A DNA stretch of 64,000 nucleotides from Serratia silvae (GCF_023282985.1 NZ_JAGQDC010000002.1:248001-312000), one strand, 5' to 3'. Positions 1 through 10,271 are shown, counted from the first letter of the stretch. Notes: generated from the sequence alone by a model not told the origin. Program-made: numbers and translations.

Positions 1-952
1 TTTTCAGGAAGTCCGGGTTATGCAGCTTTTCGGTCAACAGGGTATGGGCGATGCCGATCAGCATCGCGCTGTCGGTGTAAGGACGCGGAGCGATCCACTG
101 TGCGCCGACATACTTGGCACTGTCGCTGTGCACCGGATCGATGCTGATGATGCGGGTGCCTTTCTTCTTCAGCGCCTCAAAGCCGGTCTGGCCGACGTGG
201 TCGGGTACGTTCCAGCTGTTTTTCAACGTAACCATCGGGTTACAGCCCCACAGGATCACCAGTTGGCTGTTGTCGATGACGTTTGGCCAGGCGGTTTGCT
301 GTTCGTAAACCTCCATGGAGCCCATCACGTGTGACATGATCACCTGTGCGGCACCGGTAGAGTAGTCACCGGCATAGCCAAGGAAGCCGCCGCTCAGGTT
401 CATCAGGCGTTGCAGCAGGGTACGGCTGTTGTGTAGCATGCCCACGCTTTTCCAGCCGTAAGAACCGGCATAGATTGATTGCGGGCCGTGATCTTTCTGC
501 AAACGGACGATTTCGTTACCGACCAGATCGATAGCCTTATCCCAGCTGACGCGCACCCATTCATCGTTGCCGCGCAGCTCGGTGCGGCTGCCAGGGCCGC
601 CTTCCAACCAGCTTTTACGTACCATTGGGTACTTGATACGGTTCTCTGCATGGACCTGGTGGGGGGCCATGGTGATCAGATCGTTCGGGTAAGGATCGTC
701 TTTGACCGGCAACACGCCGACCATTTTTCCGTCTTGCACGATGGCTTCAAATGCGCCCCAGTGCGCGCCGGTCAGGATACCTTTTTGCGCCTGGCGTAAG
801 GCCACGAACTGTGGCAATGCCTGGCTGATGGCTTCCGCCAATGCTGATTTAGGCCACAGACCCGCAAATAGAGGCACGGCGGCCAGCGCGCTGGCACCGG
901 TCAGGAAACGACGGCGGCTCATGGCCAATGGTTGTTGTTGGTACTTGCTCAT
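1..952 (-). CDS. torA: TMAO/S-oxide reductase, molybdopterin catalytic subunit (N-terminal part)
   Basis: Periplasmic molybdoenzyme of the DMSO reductase family that reduces trimethylamine N-oxide or related S/N-oxides during anaerobic respiration. My reverse-strand translation starts at 952 (MSKYQQQ) and has a twin-arginine signal (SRRRFLTG, residues 12-19), so it is exported folded by Tat. The molybdenum-ligand region GDYSTGAAQ has its serine at about residue 198, as in TorA/TorZ/BisC enzymes. About 317 residues are visible; the family is usually 800-850, so the rest lies left of the window. It follows the cytochrome gene by 12 bp, as in torCA and torYZ. The sequence reads closer to TorZ than to TorA of E. 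coli, so the name is tentative. No torR/S/T regulators are next to it. Confidence 0.88.
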   Translation of the reverse strand, partial: MSKYQQQPLAMSRRRFLTGASALAAVPLFAGLWPKSALAEAISQALPQFVALRQAQKGILTGAHWGAFEAIVQDGKMVGVLPVKDDPYPNDLITMAPHQVHAENRIKYPMVRKSWLEGGPGSRTELRGNDEWVRVSWDKAIDLVGNEIVRLQKDHGPQSIYAGSYGWKSVGMLHNSRTLLQRLMNLSGGFLGYAGDYSTGAAQVIMSHVMGSMEVYEQQTAWPNVIDNSQLVILWGCNPMVTLKNSWNVPDHVGQTGFEALKKKGTRIISIDPVHSDSAKYVGAQWIAPRPYTDSAMLIGIAHTLLTEKLHNPDFLK

Positions 953-964
953 TTCGCTTCTCCC

Positions 965-2125
965 TTAACTTTTGGCCGGTGTGGCAGGTTGCATATCGCT
1001 GGCATGTTTCTGAACGTACTGCGTCAGAACGCGCAGTTGTTCTTGCGACAGCGAGGTGCGAGGAGCCATACCTTTAATCACGCCGATCCACTGGTTGGCG
1101 TTGAAGCGATCAAGGGCGGTCAGGCCGTGGCAGCCGGTACAGTTGGCAGACATCATATCGGCGGTGTAACGCCAGATTTTCTGCTCATCGTCGATCAGTT
1201 GCTTACGTGGCAACCAGACCTGCAATGAAACCTGATGCCAGACCAGGCCGGTTTCGGCATCGGTCATGGTGCTGCCGGTTTTCAGCAGTTTGCGCGCGTC
1301 TTCGCCCAGCAGGACGCTGAGGATACGTTTACCTTGCGCGGCGTAGAACACTTCGCTGACGCCATCCTGTTGCCAGCCGCTGACGTCTACCAGCACCTTG
1401 TCACCTTCCTGTTTCACGACGTGAACTTCGGTTGAAGGCATCAGGTTACCGGCATTATGCGTATCGTCGGCTTTCAGGAAGAACGGTTCGGTGGCGATGG
1501 TGAACAGCGTGGTTGCTGTTGGTGAGGTTTCCGCCGCGGCTTTCGCCAGTTCGGCAGCACCGGCCTGTGCGGCACCGCTCATATCCGGCAGGATATGCGC
1601 TACGCCTTTATGGCAGTCGATACAGGTTTCGCCTTGCTTGATGGCTACCGGGTGCTGAATACGGGCTTCAGGACGTTGGGCGGTGATATCCATGGCATCG
1701 AAGCTATGGCAAGAGCGGCAGGTGGCCGAATCGCTTTCTTTCAACGTTTTCCAGACCGATTGCGCCATGGCCAGCTTATGGGCTTCGTATTTTTCTGGGG
1801 TGTCGATTTTGCCGGTCATTTCGCCGTAGATATCTTTCACCGCGCGGATCTTAGTCCACAGGTAATCGAGCGGCTCATGAGGGACGTGGCAATCGGCACA
1901 TTCGGCGCGGATCCCTTTGGCGTTCTGGAAGTGGACGCTACCTTGATATTCGGCCAGAGGTTGTTGCATGGTGTGGCAGGAGACACAGAAGGCGGTATCG
2001 CTGGTTTTATGGAAGACCGTTGCAGTCCCCGCCAGCAGTGCGGCACCGAGAATAATCCCGATCACCAAAATCCAAAGCCATCCCCACCGGCGTCGCTTTT
2101 CAAAGCCAGCTTGTTTTTTGCTCAT
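965..2125 (-). CDS. torC: Pentahaem c-type cytochrome, quinol-to-reductase electron carrier
   Basis: NapC/NirT-family membrane-anchored cytochrome that takes electrons from menaquinol and passes them to the periplasmic reductase encoded just downstream. The 386-residue protein has an N-terminal membrane anchor (about residues 14-36) and five CxxCH haem sites: four in the NapC-like part (near residues 47, 76, 136 and 168) and one in the C-terminal domain (CTGCH). This is the TorC/TorY layout; E. coli TorC is about 390 residues. I chose the ATG at 2125 (MSKKQAGF) rather than the longer frame to 2224, whose extra residues do not resemble the family. Whether it is TorC or TorY cannot be settled by eye. 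Confidence 0.9.
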   Translation of the reverse strand: MSKKQAGFEKRRRWGWLWILVIGIILGAALLAGTATVFHKTSDTAFCVSCHTMQQPLAEYQGSVHFQNAKGIRAECADCHVPHEPLDYLWTKIRAVKDIYGEMTGKIDTPEKYEAHKLAMAQSVWKTLKESDSATCRSCHSFDAMDITAQRPEARIQHPVAIKQGETCIDCHKGVAHILPDMSGAAQAGAAELAKAAAETSPTATTLFTIATEPFFLKADDTHNAGNLMPSTEVHVVKQEGDKVLVDVSGWQQDGVSEVFYAAQGKRILSVLLGEDARKLLKTGSTMTDAETGLVWHQVSLQVWLPRKQLIDDEQKIWRYTADMMSANCTGCHGLTALDRFNANQWIGVIKGMAPRTSLSQEQLRVLTQYVQKHASDMQPATPAKS

Positions 2126-2352
2126 ATTGAACCCACTTATAGTTATGAAATACCAAGGAAAAACTTGCCAAAAAGGTTCTGACACCAGGTCAGAAACATT
2201 TGGTAAGTATAAATATTTTCGCAAAATAAACCTAATACCTTAGGGGTATTTACAGTGAAAAATAGAGTGGTTGAGCAATAAAATAGCGTAATATACTAAA
2301 TTACATAGCGCTTTTCTTTGATAAAAAGAGGGGGGGATTGGAGGGAATAACC

Positions 2353-2772
2353 TCACAATACAGGCAGATATACCTGCTGGTTCAACCATAGGTGGATCGC
2401 CGTTCTGCTCGCTTCAAAATGAGGTTCCGGCAGATCGTTCGGGGAACACCACCGCCATTCGGCACATTTTTCCGGCTCTTTCAGTTCGGCTTCTCCTCCT
2501 GGATGCTGAACCAGCATACAGATCGACACCGTATGTTTTCCCTCTGCGCGCCAGGTTTGCAGATTATTGCTGACACCAATAAAGGTTGGCGGCGCTATCT
2601 GCAACCCGGTCTCTTCGGCGATTTCGCGTTGAGCACACTGTTCAAAGGTTTCCCCCGCGTCCAGATGACCCCCAGGGATCGACCAAAAGGGGGCATGGGT
2701 GCTGCAGCGTTTCCCCAGCAGGATATGCCCTTGAGCGTTAACGATAATGACCCCGATACTGGTGGCAACCAT
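2353..2772 (-). CDS. NUDIX hydrolase, NUDT15/MTH2-like
   Basis: Probable nucleoside diphosphate-X hydrolase of 139 residues. It contains a complete Nudix box (GGHLDAGETFEQCAQREIAE followed by ETGL, about residues 34-57) that binds the catalytic Mg ion through the REIAEE glutamates. The WSIPGGHLDAGE context is typical of the NUDT15-like group acting on oxidised or unusual nucleotides, or on other NDP compounds; the substrate cannot be read from sequence. A GGAAGA ribosome binding site lies just upstream of the ATG at 2772. It is transcribed alone, divergently from fruB. Confidence 0.85.
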   Translation of the reverse strand: MVATSIGVIIVNAQGHILLGKRCSTHAPFWSIPGGHLDAGETFEQCAQREIAEETGLQIAPPTFIGVSNNLQTWRAEGKHTVSICMLVQHPGGEAELKEPEKCAEWRWCSPNDLPEPHFEASRTAIHLWLNQQVYLPVL

Positions 2773-2924
2773 AATTGTTATCTTCCTTCAGCACTGTTTC
2801 AGCACAGTATGCCATTTTCCCCTGTGCATGGGGGTTTTAGCCTGAAAAGTGTGCGTAAGGTCAAAAAACTATCACGCTGAGATCGAGAAAACTTGCTTTC
2901 GGTGATAGCTACTCACACACTGAT

Positions 2925-2936
2925 TGAAACGTTTCA
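2925..2936. promoter_or_regulatory. Cra (FruR) operator 1 upstream of fruB
   Basis: Perfect palindrome TGAAACGTTTCA, matching the Cra (FruR) consensus TGAAWCGNTNNW. It lies about 90 bp before the fruB start. E. coli fruBKA is likewise repressed by Cra at two sites, and fructose-1-phosphate relieves repression. Confidence 0.8.
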
Positions 2937-2991
2937 GCGTTATCGATGGCCTGGTTAGGCGATGGGTGACGCTCCTTTTTCTTAACTTGGC

Positions 2992-3003
2992 TGAAACGAT
3001 TCA
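2992..3003. promoter_or_regulatory. Cra (FruR) operator 2 upstream of fruB
   Basis: Second Cra-like site, TGAAACGATTCA, 22 bp before the fruB ATG and just upstream of its ribosome binding site (AGGAGAGGAG). Together with the site at 2925 it gives the two-operator arrangement known for fruBKA. Confidence 0.8.
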
Positions 3004-3024
3004 ATTCAGCAGGAGAGGAGAACC

Positions 3025-4158
3025 ATGTTCCAGTTGTCACAGCAAGATATTCACCTGGGAGCTGCGGCTAGCGGCAAACAGGAAGCCATCCGGCAGGTAG
3101 CGGCAGCGCTCACCTCAGCCGGATGCGTCAGCGCCGCCTATGTCGACGGCATGCTGCAGCGTGAGCTGCAAACCTCCACTTATCTGGGCAACGGCATCGC
3201 CATTCCACACGGCACCACCGATACCCGCGATCTGGTACTGAACACCGGTGTACAGGTATTCCAGTTTCCACAGGGCATTGAATGGGGCGAAGGCCAGACG
3301 GCCTATGTAGTGATCGGCATTGCCGCGCGTTCCGATGAACACCTGGCGCTGCTGCGCCAGCTAACACATGTGCTCAGTGATGACAGCGTCGCCGAACAGT
3401 TGGCAAAAACGACTTCAGCCGAAGAACTGCGCAGCCTGCTGATGGGCGAGAAGCTGGCGGCTGAATTCAAGTTTGATGCCTCACTGATTTCTCTTGATGT
3501 GGCAGCCGATTCATTAATGACGCTGCAAGCTTTGAACGCGGGCCGCCTGCAAAAAATCGGTGCGGTTAACGCCCAGTTTGTCAGCGATGTGATCACCCGT
3601 AAGCCGCTCAATCTGGGGCAGGGGATCTGGTTGAGCGACAGCGCAGAAGGCAACCTGACCAGCGCCGCCACCGTCAGCCGCCCGGCATCGGCATTTGATG
3701 AAGAAGGTGAAAAGGTCGCGCTGTTGCTGACCGTCGCCGTCGCCGATCAACAACCGCTGACGGTGCTGAACTACTTAAGCGATCTGTTAGTGAACCAAAA
3801 AGCTGAACGCTTGCTGAACGCCGATGCGGTGGGCGTACTGGCGTTACTGAGCAGCGAAGTTGCCGAAGAAAGTGCGGTATTGAGTGCGGAATACGTGGTG
3901 CGCAACGAGCATGGCCTACATGCCCGCCCAGGTACTGCGCTGGTCAACGTAATCAAACAGTTCTCCAGTGAAATTACCGTCACCAATCTCGACGGCAGCG
4001 GTAAACCGGCTAATGGCCGCAGCCTGATGAAGGTTGTGGCTCTGGGAGTGAAAAAAGGTCATCACCTGCGTTTTACCGCCAGTGGTGACGATGCTGAAGC
4101 GGCGCTGAAAGCCATCGGTGAAGCCATCAGTGAAGGTCTTGGCGAGGGTGCAGCATGA
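3025..4158 (+). CDS. fruB: Fructose PTS fused EIIA/HPr (diphosphoryl transfer protein)
   Basis: Cytoplasmic phosphocarrier of the fructose phosphotransferase system. Its 377 residues hold an N-terminal EIIA-Fru domain with the phosphorylated histidine in GIAIPHGT (His62), a central linker domain, and a C-terminal HPr-like (FPr) domain with NEHGLHARP, where His299 is the phosphoryl acceptor. Length matches E. coli FruB (376). The start has a strong AGGAGAGGAG ribosome site. It is first in fruBKA and overlaps fruK by 4 bp (ATGA). Two Cra operators precede it. Confidence 0.97.
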   Translation: MFQLSQQDIHLGAAASGKQEAIRQVAAALTSAGCVSAAYVDGMLQRELQTSTYLGNGIAIPHGTTDTRDLVLNTGVQVFQFPQGIEWGEGQTAYVVIGIAARSDEHLALLRQLTHVLSDDSVAEQLAKTTSAEELRSLLMGEKLAAEFKFDASLISLDVAADSLMTLQALNAGRLQKIGAVNAQFVSDVITRKPLNLGQGIWLSDSAEGNLTSAATVSRPASAFDEEGEKVALLLTVAVADQQPLTVLNYLSDLLVNQKAERLLNADAVGVLALLSSEVAEESAVLSAEYVVRNEHGLHARPGTALVNVIKQFSSEITVTNLDGSGKPANGRSLMKVVALGVKKGHHLRFTASGDDAEAALKAIGEAISEGLGEGAA

Positions 4159-5093
4159 GCAGAAGAGTAGCAACCATAACACTGAATCCGGCTTACGATC
4201 TGGTGGGCTTTTGCCCGGAGATCGAACGGGGTGAGGTTAACCTGGTAAGAACAGCCGGTCTTCATGCGGCAGGTAAAGGGATCAACGTTGCCAAGGTACT
4301 GAAAGATTTAGGTATCGACGTAACCGTTGGGGGTTTCCTTGGAAAAGACAACCAGGATGGTTTCCAACTGCTGTTCAGTGATTTGGGCATAGCCAACCGT
4401 TTCCAGGTTGTCCCAGGGCGTACACGTATCAACGTTAAGCTGACGGAAAAAGACGGTGAAGTGACCGACTTCAACTTCTCTGGTTTTGAAGTGACGCCAC
4501 AGGATTGGGAACGCTTTGTGGTGGATTCCCTGAGCTGGCTGGGCCAGTTCGACATGGTGGCGGTCAGCGGTAGCTTGCCTGCCGGGGTTGCCCCGGAAGC
4601 CTTCACCGAGTGGATGACCCGCCTGCGTGCGCAGTGTCCGTGCATCATTTTTGACAGCAGCCGTGAAGCGCTGGTAGCCGGGCTGAAAGCCTCACCGTGG
4701 TTGGTCAAACCAAACCGTCGTGAACTGGAAATCTGGGCAGGCAAACCGTTGCCGACGTTGGAAGATGTGGTGGAAGCCGCTCACGCCCTGCGTGAACAGG
4801 GCATTGCCCATGTGGTGATCTCACTAGGCGCCGAAGGCGCGCTGTGGGTTAACGCCTCTGGTGCCTGGATCGCCAAGCCGCCAGCTTGTGAGGTGGTCAG
4901 CACCGTGGGTGCCGGTGATTCCATGGTCGGCGGCCTGATCTACGGCCTGCTGATGCGTGAATCCAGCGAACATACTTTGCGCCTGGCCACTGCCGTGGCT
5001 GCCCTGGCGGTGAGCCAGAGCAACGTGGGCATCACCGATCGCCCGCAGTTGGCCGCGATGATGGCACGTGTTGATCTGAAACCCTTTAATTAA
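4155..5093 (+). CDS. fruK: 1-phosphofructokinase
   Basis: PfkB-family sugar kinase that turns fructose 1-phosphate, delivered by the PTS, into fructose 1,6-bisphosphate with ATP. The 312-residue protein has the family's N-terminal glycine-rich [10 protein letters not shown] stretch (about residues 37-47) and the C-terminal [12 protein letters not shown] motif, in which Asp255 is the catalytic base. Size and sequence match E. coli FruK. Its ATG overlaps the fruB stop and fruA begins 15 bp after its stop, so the three genes form one operon. Confidence 0.97.
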   Translation: MSRRVATITLNPAYDLVGFCPEIERGEVNLVRTAGLHAAGKGINVAKVLKDLGIDVTVGGFLGKDNQDGFQLLFSDLGIANRFQVVPGRTRINVKLTEKDGEVTDFNFSGFEVTPQDWERFVVDSLSWLGQFDMVAVSGSLPAGVAPEAFTEWMTRLRAQCPCIIFDSSREALVAGLKASPWLVKPNRRELEIWAGKPLPTLEDVVEAAHALREQGIAHVVISLGAEGALWVNASGAWIAKPPACEVVSTVGAGDSMVGGLIYGLLMRESSEHTLRLATAVAALAVSQSNVGITDRPQLAAMMARVDLKPFN

Positions 5094-5107
5094 TCGCAGG
5101 AGGCAGA

Positions 5108-6796
5108 ATGAAAACGCTGCTGATGATAGACAGTTCGCTCGGGCAGGCTCGTAGCCACCTGGCGAAACGCATGCTTGAGGCCGCTGCGGCCAAAACCGGC
5201 CTGACGCTGGTTAACACGCCTAACGAGGCCGAACTGGTGGTGGTAGCAGGTGTTGCTGCACCTGCTGACGCTGAGCTGAACGGTAAACAGGTTTATATCG
5301 GTGATGTGGAACACGCGGTGCGTGAACCTGAAGACTTCCTGGCGACGGCCCAGGCGCAAGCTAAACCGTATCAGGCTCCGGCCCAGACGGTCGCACTGGC
5401 AAAATCCGCCGGTCCGAAACGCATTGTTGCCGTTACCGCTTGCCCGACTGGCGTTGCGCATACCTTTATGGCGGCCGAGGCCATCGAGAGCGAAGCCAAG
5501 AAACGTGGCTGGTGGGTGAAAGTGGAAACCCGTGGTTCCGTCGGTGCCGGGAATGCGATCACCCCAGAAGAAGTGGCGGCGGCCGATCTGGTGATTGTCG
5601 CGGCAGATATTGAAGTGGATCTGGACAAGTTTGCTGGTAAGCCGATGTACCGCACCTCGACCGGTTTGGCGTTGAAGAAAACCGCGCAGGAACTGGATAA
5701 GGCACAGGTAGAAGCCGAGATCTTCCAGCCGCAAAAAAGTGGCAGCACCGCGAGCTCAGGCAAGAAGAAAGAGAGTGCAGGGCCTTATCGCCACCTGCTG
5801 ACCGGCGTGTCTTACATGCTGCCGATGGTGGTGGCGGGCGGTCTGTGTATCGCGCTGTCGTTCGTGTTTGGTATCAAGGCGTTTGAAGTAAAAGGTACGC
5901 TGGCTGCGGCGCTGATGCAGATCGGTGGCGGTTCGGCCTTCGCGCTGATGGTGCCGGTTCTGGCGGGCTACATTGCGTTCTCCATTGCGGATCGTCCTGG
6001 CCTGACGCCGGGCCTGATCGGCGGTATGCTGGCGGTTAGTACCGGTGCCGGTTTCCTCGGCGGTATTATTGCCGGTTTCCTGGCGGGTTACGTGGCCAAG
6101 GCTATCAGTAGCAAGCTGCACCTGCCACAGAGTATGGAAGCGCTCAAACCGATCCTGATTATTCCGCTGGTCGCCAGCCTGATCACCGGTTTGGTTATGA
6201 TTTACGTAGTGGGTACGCCCGTTGCGAAAATCATGGCAGGCCTGACCAACTGGCTGCAATCATTGGGCACCGCCAACGCGGTACTGCTGGGCGCGATCCT
6301 CGGTGCGATGATGTGTACCGATATGGGCGGCCCGGTGAACAAGGCGGCCTATGCCTTTGGCGTGGCGCTGTTGAGTTCTTCGGTCTATGCACCTATGGCG
6401 GCGATTATGGCGGCAGGTATGGTGCCACCGCTGGCGATGGGCTTGGCGACCATTCTGGCACGCCGCAAGTTCGAGAAGTCCGAGCAGGAAGGGGGCAAGG
6501 CCGCGCTGGTGTTGGGTCTGTGCTTTATCACCGAAGGGGCAATCCCGTTTGCGGCTCGTGACCCGATGCGCGTTCTGCCGTGCTGTATCGCTGGTGGTGC
6601 TTTGACTGGTGCACTGTCGATGGCCTTCGGTGCAAAACTGATGGCACCACACGGTGGTCTGTTCGTGCTGTTGATCCCTGGTGCTATCTCGCCGGTGCTG
6701 CTGTATCTGCTGGCGATTGTGGCGGGTACTCTGCTGGCGGGTGTGGCCTATGCGGTCCTTAAACGCTCTGAAGTGCCGGTAGCCACGGTGGCATAA
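5108..6796 (+). CDS. fruA: Fructose PTS EIIB'BC permease
   Basis: Membrane permease that imports fructose and phosphorylates it to fructose 1-phosphate. The 562 residues comprise an N-terminal degenerate EIIB' domain (about 1-95), an active EIIB domain with the phosphocysteine in VTACPTGVAHTF (Cys112), a charged linker near residue 220, and a C-terminal multispan EIIC domain from about residue 230. Length and cysteine position match E. coli FruA (563). A GCAGGAGGC ribosome site precedes the ATG. It is last in the operon and is followed by a clear intrinsic terminator. Confidence 0.97.
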   Translation: MKTLLMIDSSLGQARSHLAKRMLEAAAAKTGLTLVNTPNEAELVVVAGVAAPADAELNGKQVYIGDVEHAVREPEDFLATAQAQAKPYQAPAQTVALAKSAGPKRIVAVTACPTGVAHTFMAAEAIESEAKKRGWWVKVETRGSVGAGNAITPEEVAAADLVIVAADIEVDLDKFAGKPMYRTSTGLALKKTAQELDKAQVEAEIFQPQKSGSTASSGKKKESAGPYRHLLTGVSYMLPMVVAGGLCIALSFVFGIKAFEVKGTLAAALMQIGGGSAFALMVPVLAGYIAFSIADRPGLTPGLIGGMLAVSTGAGFLGGIIAGFLAGYVAKAISSKLHLPQSMEALKPILIIPLVASLITGLVMIYVVGTPVAKIMAGLTNWLQSLGTANAVLLGAILGAMMCTDMGGPVNKAAYAFGVALLSSSVYAPMAAIMAAGMVPPLAMGLATILARRKFEKSEQEGGKAALVLGLCFITEGAIPFAARDPMRVLPCCIAGGALTGALSMAFGAKLMAPHGGLFVLLIPGAISPVLLYLLAIVAGTLLAGVAYAVLKRSEVPVATVA

Positions 6797-6811
6797 CGGC
6801 AACCATAATAA

Positions 6812-6843
6812 AAAGCCGGCATCAGAAAAATGCCGGCTTTTTT
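6812..6843. terminator. Bidirectional intrinsic terminator between fruA and nfo
   Basis: Stem AAAGCCGGCAT / ATGCCGGCTTT with a short A-rich loop, flanked by A and T runs on both sides. It can end fruBKA on the plus strand and nfo, which converges from the right, on the minus strand. Confidence 0.88.
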
Positions 6844-6854
6844 ATGCAGAAAAA

Positions 6855-7694
6855 TTACTGCTGCGCCTTCAGCCAGGCAATCTCCTCAGCCCAGATATCC
6901 GGGTTCACCGTCTCCAGGATCAGCGGGATATTATCAAAGCGCTCGTCGCGCATGATATAGCTGAACACGGTCTTACCGATATTACCTTCACCCAGGCTGT
7001 GGTGGCGGTCAACGCGGCTGCCAAACTCGCTCTTGGCATCGTTAAGATGCATACCGCGCAGGTAGTTAAAGCCCACCACGTCGCCCAGTTCTTTAAACGA
7101 CTTCTGGCAATTTTCTTCGGTACGCAGATCGTAACCGGCGGCGAAAGCGTGGCAGGTATCAATACAGACACCGACGCGGCTCTTGTCTTCCACACCGTCG
7201 ATAATCGCTGCCAGATGTTCAAATTTGAACCCCAGATTGCTGCCTTGCCCGGCGGTATTCTCGATCACGGCGGTGACGCCCTGGGTTTTATCCAGCACGA
7301 TATTGATCGACTCGGCGATCCTTGCCAGGCATTTATCCTCATCGATCTGCATCAGGTGGCTGCCCGGGTGGAAGTTCAGCAGCGTCAGCCCCAGTTGCTC
7401 ACAGCGTTGCATCTCATCAAGAAACGCCTCGCGGGACTTCTCCAGCGCCTCCGTTACCGGATGGCCAAGGTTAATCAGATAGCTGTCGTGCGGCAGGATC
7501 TGCCCTGGGCCGTAGCCGAACTGGGCGCAGGCACTTTTAAACTTGTCTATGACGTCGGCAGGCAGCGGGGCGGCCTTCCATTGACGCTGATTTTTAGTGA
7601 ACAGGGCGAATGCGGTCGCCTCTAATTCGTGTGCGCGGATCACGGCCTGATCTACGCCGCCAGAAGCGCTGACGTGTGCACCGACAAACTTCAT
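6855..7694 (-). CDS. nfo: Endonuclease IV (AP endonuclease)
   Basis: Zinc-dependent apurinic/apyrimidinic endonuclease of base excision repair; it cuts 5' of abasic sites and repairs blocked 3' ends. The 279-residue TIM-barrel protein starts [13 protein letters not shown] and shows the family zinc-ligand and signature regions: [33 protein letters not shown] and a C-terminal [12 protein letters not shown]. Length agrees with E. coli Nfo (285). I chose the ATG at 7694, about 6 nt after AGGAGAG, over an in-frame GTG two codons upstream. It lies between fruBKA and yeiH. Confidence 0.96.
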   Translation of the reverse strand: MKFVGAHVSASGGVDQAVIRAHELEATAFALFTKNQRQWKAAPLPADVIDKFKSACAQFGYGPGQILPHDSYLINLGHPVTEALEKSREAFLDEMQRCEQLGLTLLNFHPGSHLMQIDEDKCLARIAESINIVLDKTQGVTAVIENTAGQGSNLGFKFEHLAAIIDGVEDKSRVGVCIDTCHAFAAGYDLRTEENCQKSFKELGDVVGFNYLRGMHLNDAKSEFGSRVDRHHSLGEGNIGKTVFSYIMRDERFDNIPLILETVNPDIWAEEIAWLKAQQ

Positions 7695-7795
7695 TCTCAC
7701 TCTCCTCTGTTATCGGGTCATTATGGCACTGATAAGCGAAGGATTGAATGGCGGTGAAAAGAAGCTGGCCCGAAAATTCGGGCCTGAAGAGGGGA

Positions 7796-8866
7796 TCACA
7801 GCAGGTGCTGTACTAACAGGTTGATTGCACCGCCGCCGATGATCAGCCAGACGAACAGCAGCGTTGCCAGCAGAATGGGTTTTACACCTGCCTGACGTAC
7901 CGCGCTAATGTGGGTGGTCAGACCCAAAGCGGCCATTGCCATGGCCAGCATCCAGGTGTCGATGGTGATCAGATGTTGTACCAGCGTGGCTGGAAGCAGG
8001 TTGAACGAGTTCAGCCCGGCAACGGCGATAAACAACACGGCAAACCACGGAATGGTGATGGCCGATTTTTCACTCTTGCTGCCGTTACCGGCCCGGCGGC
8101 TGATATAGCCAGACAGCAACAGCAGGAACGGGGCCAGCATCATGACGCGGATCATCTTGGCGATCACCGCCGCGTTTTCTGCATCCGGGCCGATGGCATG
8201 GCCAGCAGCAACCACCTGAGCCACTTCATGGATTGTCGAACCCGCGTAAATGCCGAAGGTTTCCTGCGTCAACGGCAGCCACTGGAAGTGCTCATTCAAT
8301 TGATACAGCCACGGATAGGCAAAGATCGCCAGCGTACCAAACACCACCACGGTGGAGACAGCGACGGCAACCTTGCTGGAGTCTGCCTTCAACACCGGCT
8401 CGGTGGCCATCACGGCTGCGGCTCCACAGATGCTGCTACCGGCACCGATCAGCATGGTGGTTTGGCTATCGAGGCCGAACACTTTTTTACCCAACCAGCA
8501 GGCCAGCAAGAAAGTGCTGCTCAGGGTCAGGGCATCGATAATGATCCCGCTGGCTCCCACGTCGGCAATTTGCTGGAAGGTTAAACGAAAGCCATAAAGA
8601 ATAATCCCCAGGCGCAGCAGCCGCTGTTTGGCCAGCTGTACACCAGTATGGCAGCTAGGCTGCAACCAGGGATAAAGCGTGTTGCCGACCAGTATGCCGA
8701 ACAGGATCGCCAGCGTCAGGGCGCCTAATCCCAACCCGGCAATCCAGGGGACATCACCTGCCCAGACCGAAAATGCGGTCAGTGCGCCGGTCAGCAGCAA
8801 GCCTGGTATCAGTCGTGGTAATCCAAACAGGGGAAAACGCTGTTCGGGATAGGTGTGACTCGCCAT
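7796..8866 (-). CDS. yeiH: YeiH family (UPF0324) membrane protein, putative sulfite-related exporter
   Basis: Polytopic inner-membrane protein of 356 residues with roughly ten hydrophobic segments. It contains the family's [14 protein letters not shown] segment and the conserved [13 protein letters not shown] motif in the second half. YeiH proteins have been linked to sulfite tolerance together with the adjacent LysR regulator YeiE; the transported compound is not proven. I chose the ATG at 8866 (MASHTYPE), which has an AGAGGAC ribosome site. It is divergent from yeiE, as in E. coli, with an ERIC element between them. Confidence 0.9.
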   Translation of the reverse strand: MASHTYPEQRFPLFGLPRLIPGLLLTGALTAFSVWAGDVPWIAGLGLGALTLAILFGILVGNTLYPWLQPSCHTGVQLAKQRLLRLGIILYGFRLTFQQIADVGASGIIIDALTLSSTFLLACWLGKKVFGLDSQTTMLIGAGSSICGAAAVMATEPVLKADSSKVAVAVSTVVVFGTLAIFAYPWLYQLNEHFQWLPLTQETFGIYAGSTIHEVAQVVAAGHAIGPDAENAAVIAKMIRVMMLAPFLLLLSGYISRRAGNGSKSEKSAITIPWFAVLFIAVAGLNSFNLLPATLVQHLITIDTWMLAMAMAALGLTTHISAVRQAGVKPILLATLLFVWLIIGGGAINLLVQHLL

Positions 8867-9099
8867 GATTATTTCGTCCTCTGCTAAATTCCTGAGCACA
8901 ATGATAAAAGCAGGTGACCTAAAAGAGAAATTGATTATATATTTATAACCTATCTGAATAAGTGGTTTATTACCTGAACGGATCGGCTACGCCACCAAGC
9001 CTGATGTTGTAAACGTGTTAATCTTATAAGGCAGGGCGGTTATCTTACCGACGCCGTGTGGTTGATGTTTTGTTTTTAATTTAAATGGTTTTGTCTTTT

Positions 9100-9222
9100 A
9101 CCCTATGGATTTCAAGTTGCAGCTAGGCGACAAGCTTGTTCATCCCCAGGAGCTTACTTTTGTAAGTGACTGGGGTGGACAAGCGCAGGTAACAACGCTG
9201 CAGCTTGAAAGACGACGGGTAT
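9100..9222. repeat. ERIC element between yeiH and yeiE
   Basis: About 123 bp imperfect palindrome. Its core CCCCAGGAGCTTAC and GTAAGTGACTGGGGTG match the well-known ERIC-PCR primer regions, and its ends form inverted repeats (CCCTATGGATTTCAAGTTGC against GCAGCTTGAAAGACGACGGG). It fills much of the 383 bp yeiH-yeiE gap and ends about 28 bp before the yeiE start. An upstream in-frame ATG at 9205 lies within it and is not used as the gene start here. Confidence 0.92.
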
Positions 9223-9249
9223 AACCATTCTCTTTATGTCGAGGCTGTT

Positions 9250-10137
9250 ATGCATATCACTTTGCGCCAACTGGAAGTTTTTACCGAGGTGCTGAAAAGC
9301 GGGTCAACCACTCAGGCCTCAGTGGTATTGGCTTTATCACAATCGGCGGTTAGCGCGGCGCTGGCCGATCTGGAAGGACAACTGAAGGTTTTGTTGTTCG
9401 ACCGCGTGGGTAAACGCCTGGTGACCAACGAACATGGACGCTTGCTATACCCTAAAGCACTGGCTCTGCTGGAGCAGGCAGGGGAAATAGAACAGCTGTT
9501 CCTGCATGATAGCGGCGCGTTACGCATCGCCGCCAGTAGTACTATCGGCAACTATATGCTGCCAGAAATGATCGCCCACTATCGCAAAGATTTTCCTGCT
9601 ACTCCGCTGGAATTGAACGTGGGCAATAGCCAGGAGGTGATTGTTGCTGTCGCCGATTTTCGTGTCGATCTGGGGTTGATTGAAGGGCCGTGTCACATGC
9701 CTGAGCTGGTCACTCAGCCGTGGCTTGAAGATGAACTGGTGGTGTTTGCCGCTCCAGATAACCCATTGGTACAGCAACCGGTTACCCTGGCAACGCTGGC
9801 CAGCGCCCCTTGGATCCTGCGGGAGCGGGGGTCTGGCACGCGGGAAGTGCTGGATCATCTGCTGCTGGCGCATCTGCCAAACTTCCAGTTGGTGATGGAG
9901 TTGGGCAACTCGGAAGCGATCAAACACGCGGTACGCCACGGCATTGGCATCAGTTGCCTGTCACGGCGCGTAGTGGAAGAACAGCTGGCTAGCGGGGCGT
10001 TGGTGGAACTGAGTATCCCTCTGCCGCCATTGATGCGCACACTGTACCTGATCCATCATCGGCAAAAACACATTTCCAATGCACTACAGCGTTTCTTGGG
10101 CTATTGCGTTGGGCAACATTCGCTCAAGATCACATAA
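9250..10137 (+). CDS. yeiE: LysR-type regulator YeiE
   Basis: Transcription factor of 295 residues with an N-terminal winged helix-turn-helix ([20 protein letters not shown] followed by [13 protein letters not shown]) and a C-terminal periplasmic-binding-protein-like effector domain. E. coli YeiE is 293 residues and also sits between yeiH and lysP; YeiE has been tied to sulfite response and to control of neighbouring genes. I chose the ATG at 9250 ([11 protein letters not shown]) because the extra 15 residues of the longer frame come from the ERIC element and the family starts here. GAGGC upstream serves as a ribosome site. Confidence 0.93.
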   Translation: MHITLRQLEVFTEVLKSGSTTQASVVLALSQSAVSAALADLEGQLKVLLFDRVGKRLVTNEHGRLLYPKALALLEQAGEIEQLFLHDSGALRIAASSTIGNYMLPEMIAHYRKDFPATPLELNVGNSQEVIVAVADFRVDLGLIEGPCHMPELVTQPWLEDELVVFAAPDNPLVQQPVTLATLASAPWILRERGSGTREVLDHLLLAHLPNFQLVMELGNSEAIKHAVRHGIGISCLSRRVVEEQLASGALVELSIPLPPLMRTLYLIHHRQKHISNALQRFLGYCVGQHSLKIT

Positions 10138-10271
10138 CGTCATCATTAGGGCCGTTGCTAATAATTGGCTGTGGATTATGAAGCTATCTTATATCAGGGC
10201 AATGTTGCTAGTTCGCTGGCGGGTATTTGTTACAATCCGGCCCTCATTTTTGACGAGCAGATAGGGTAAGA

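Noticed and set aside
1595..2182. 195-residue frame on the plus strand over torC
   Set aside because: Opposite the haem motifs of torC; no ribosome site or family match.
10138..10271. Lysine riboswitch before lysP
   Set aside because: The 134 bp leader is too short and shows none of the conserved L-box elements.
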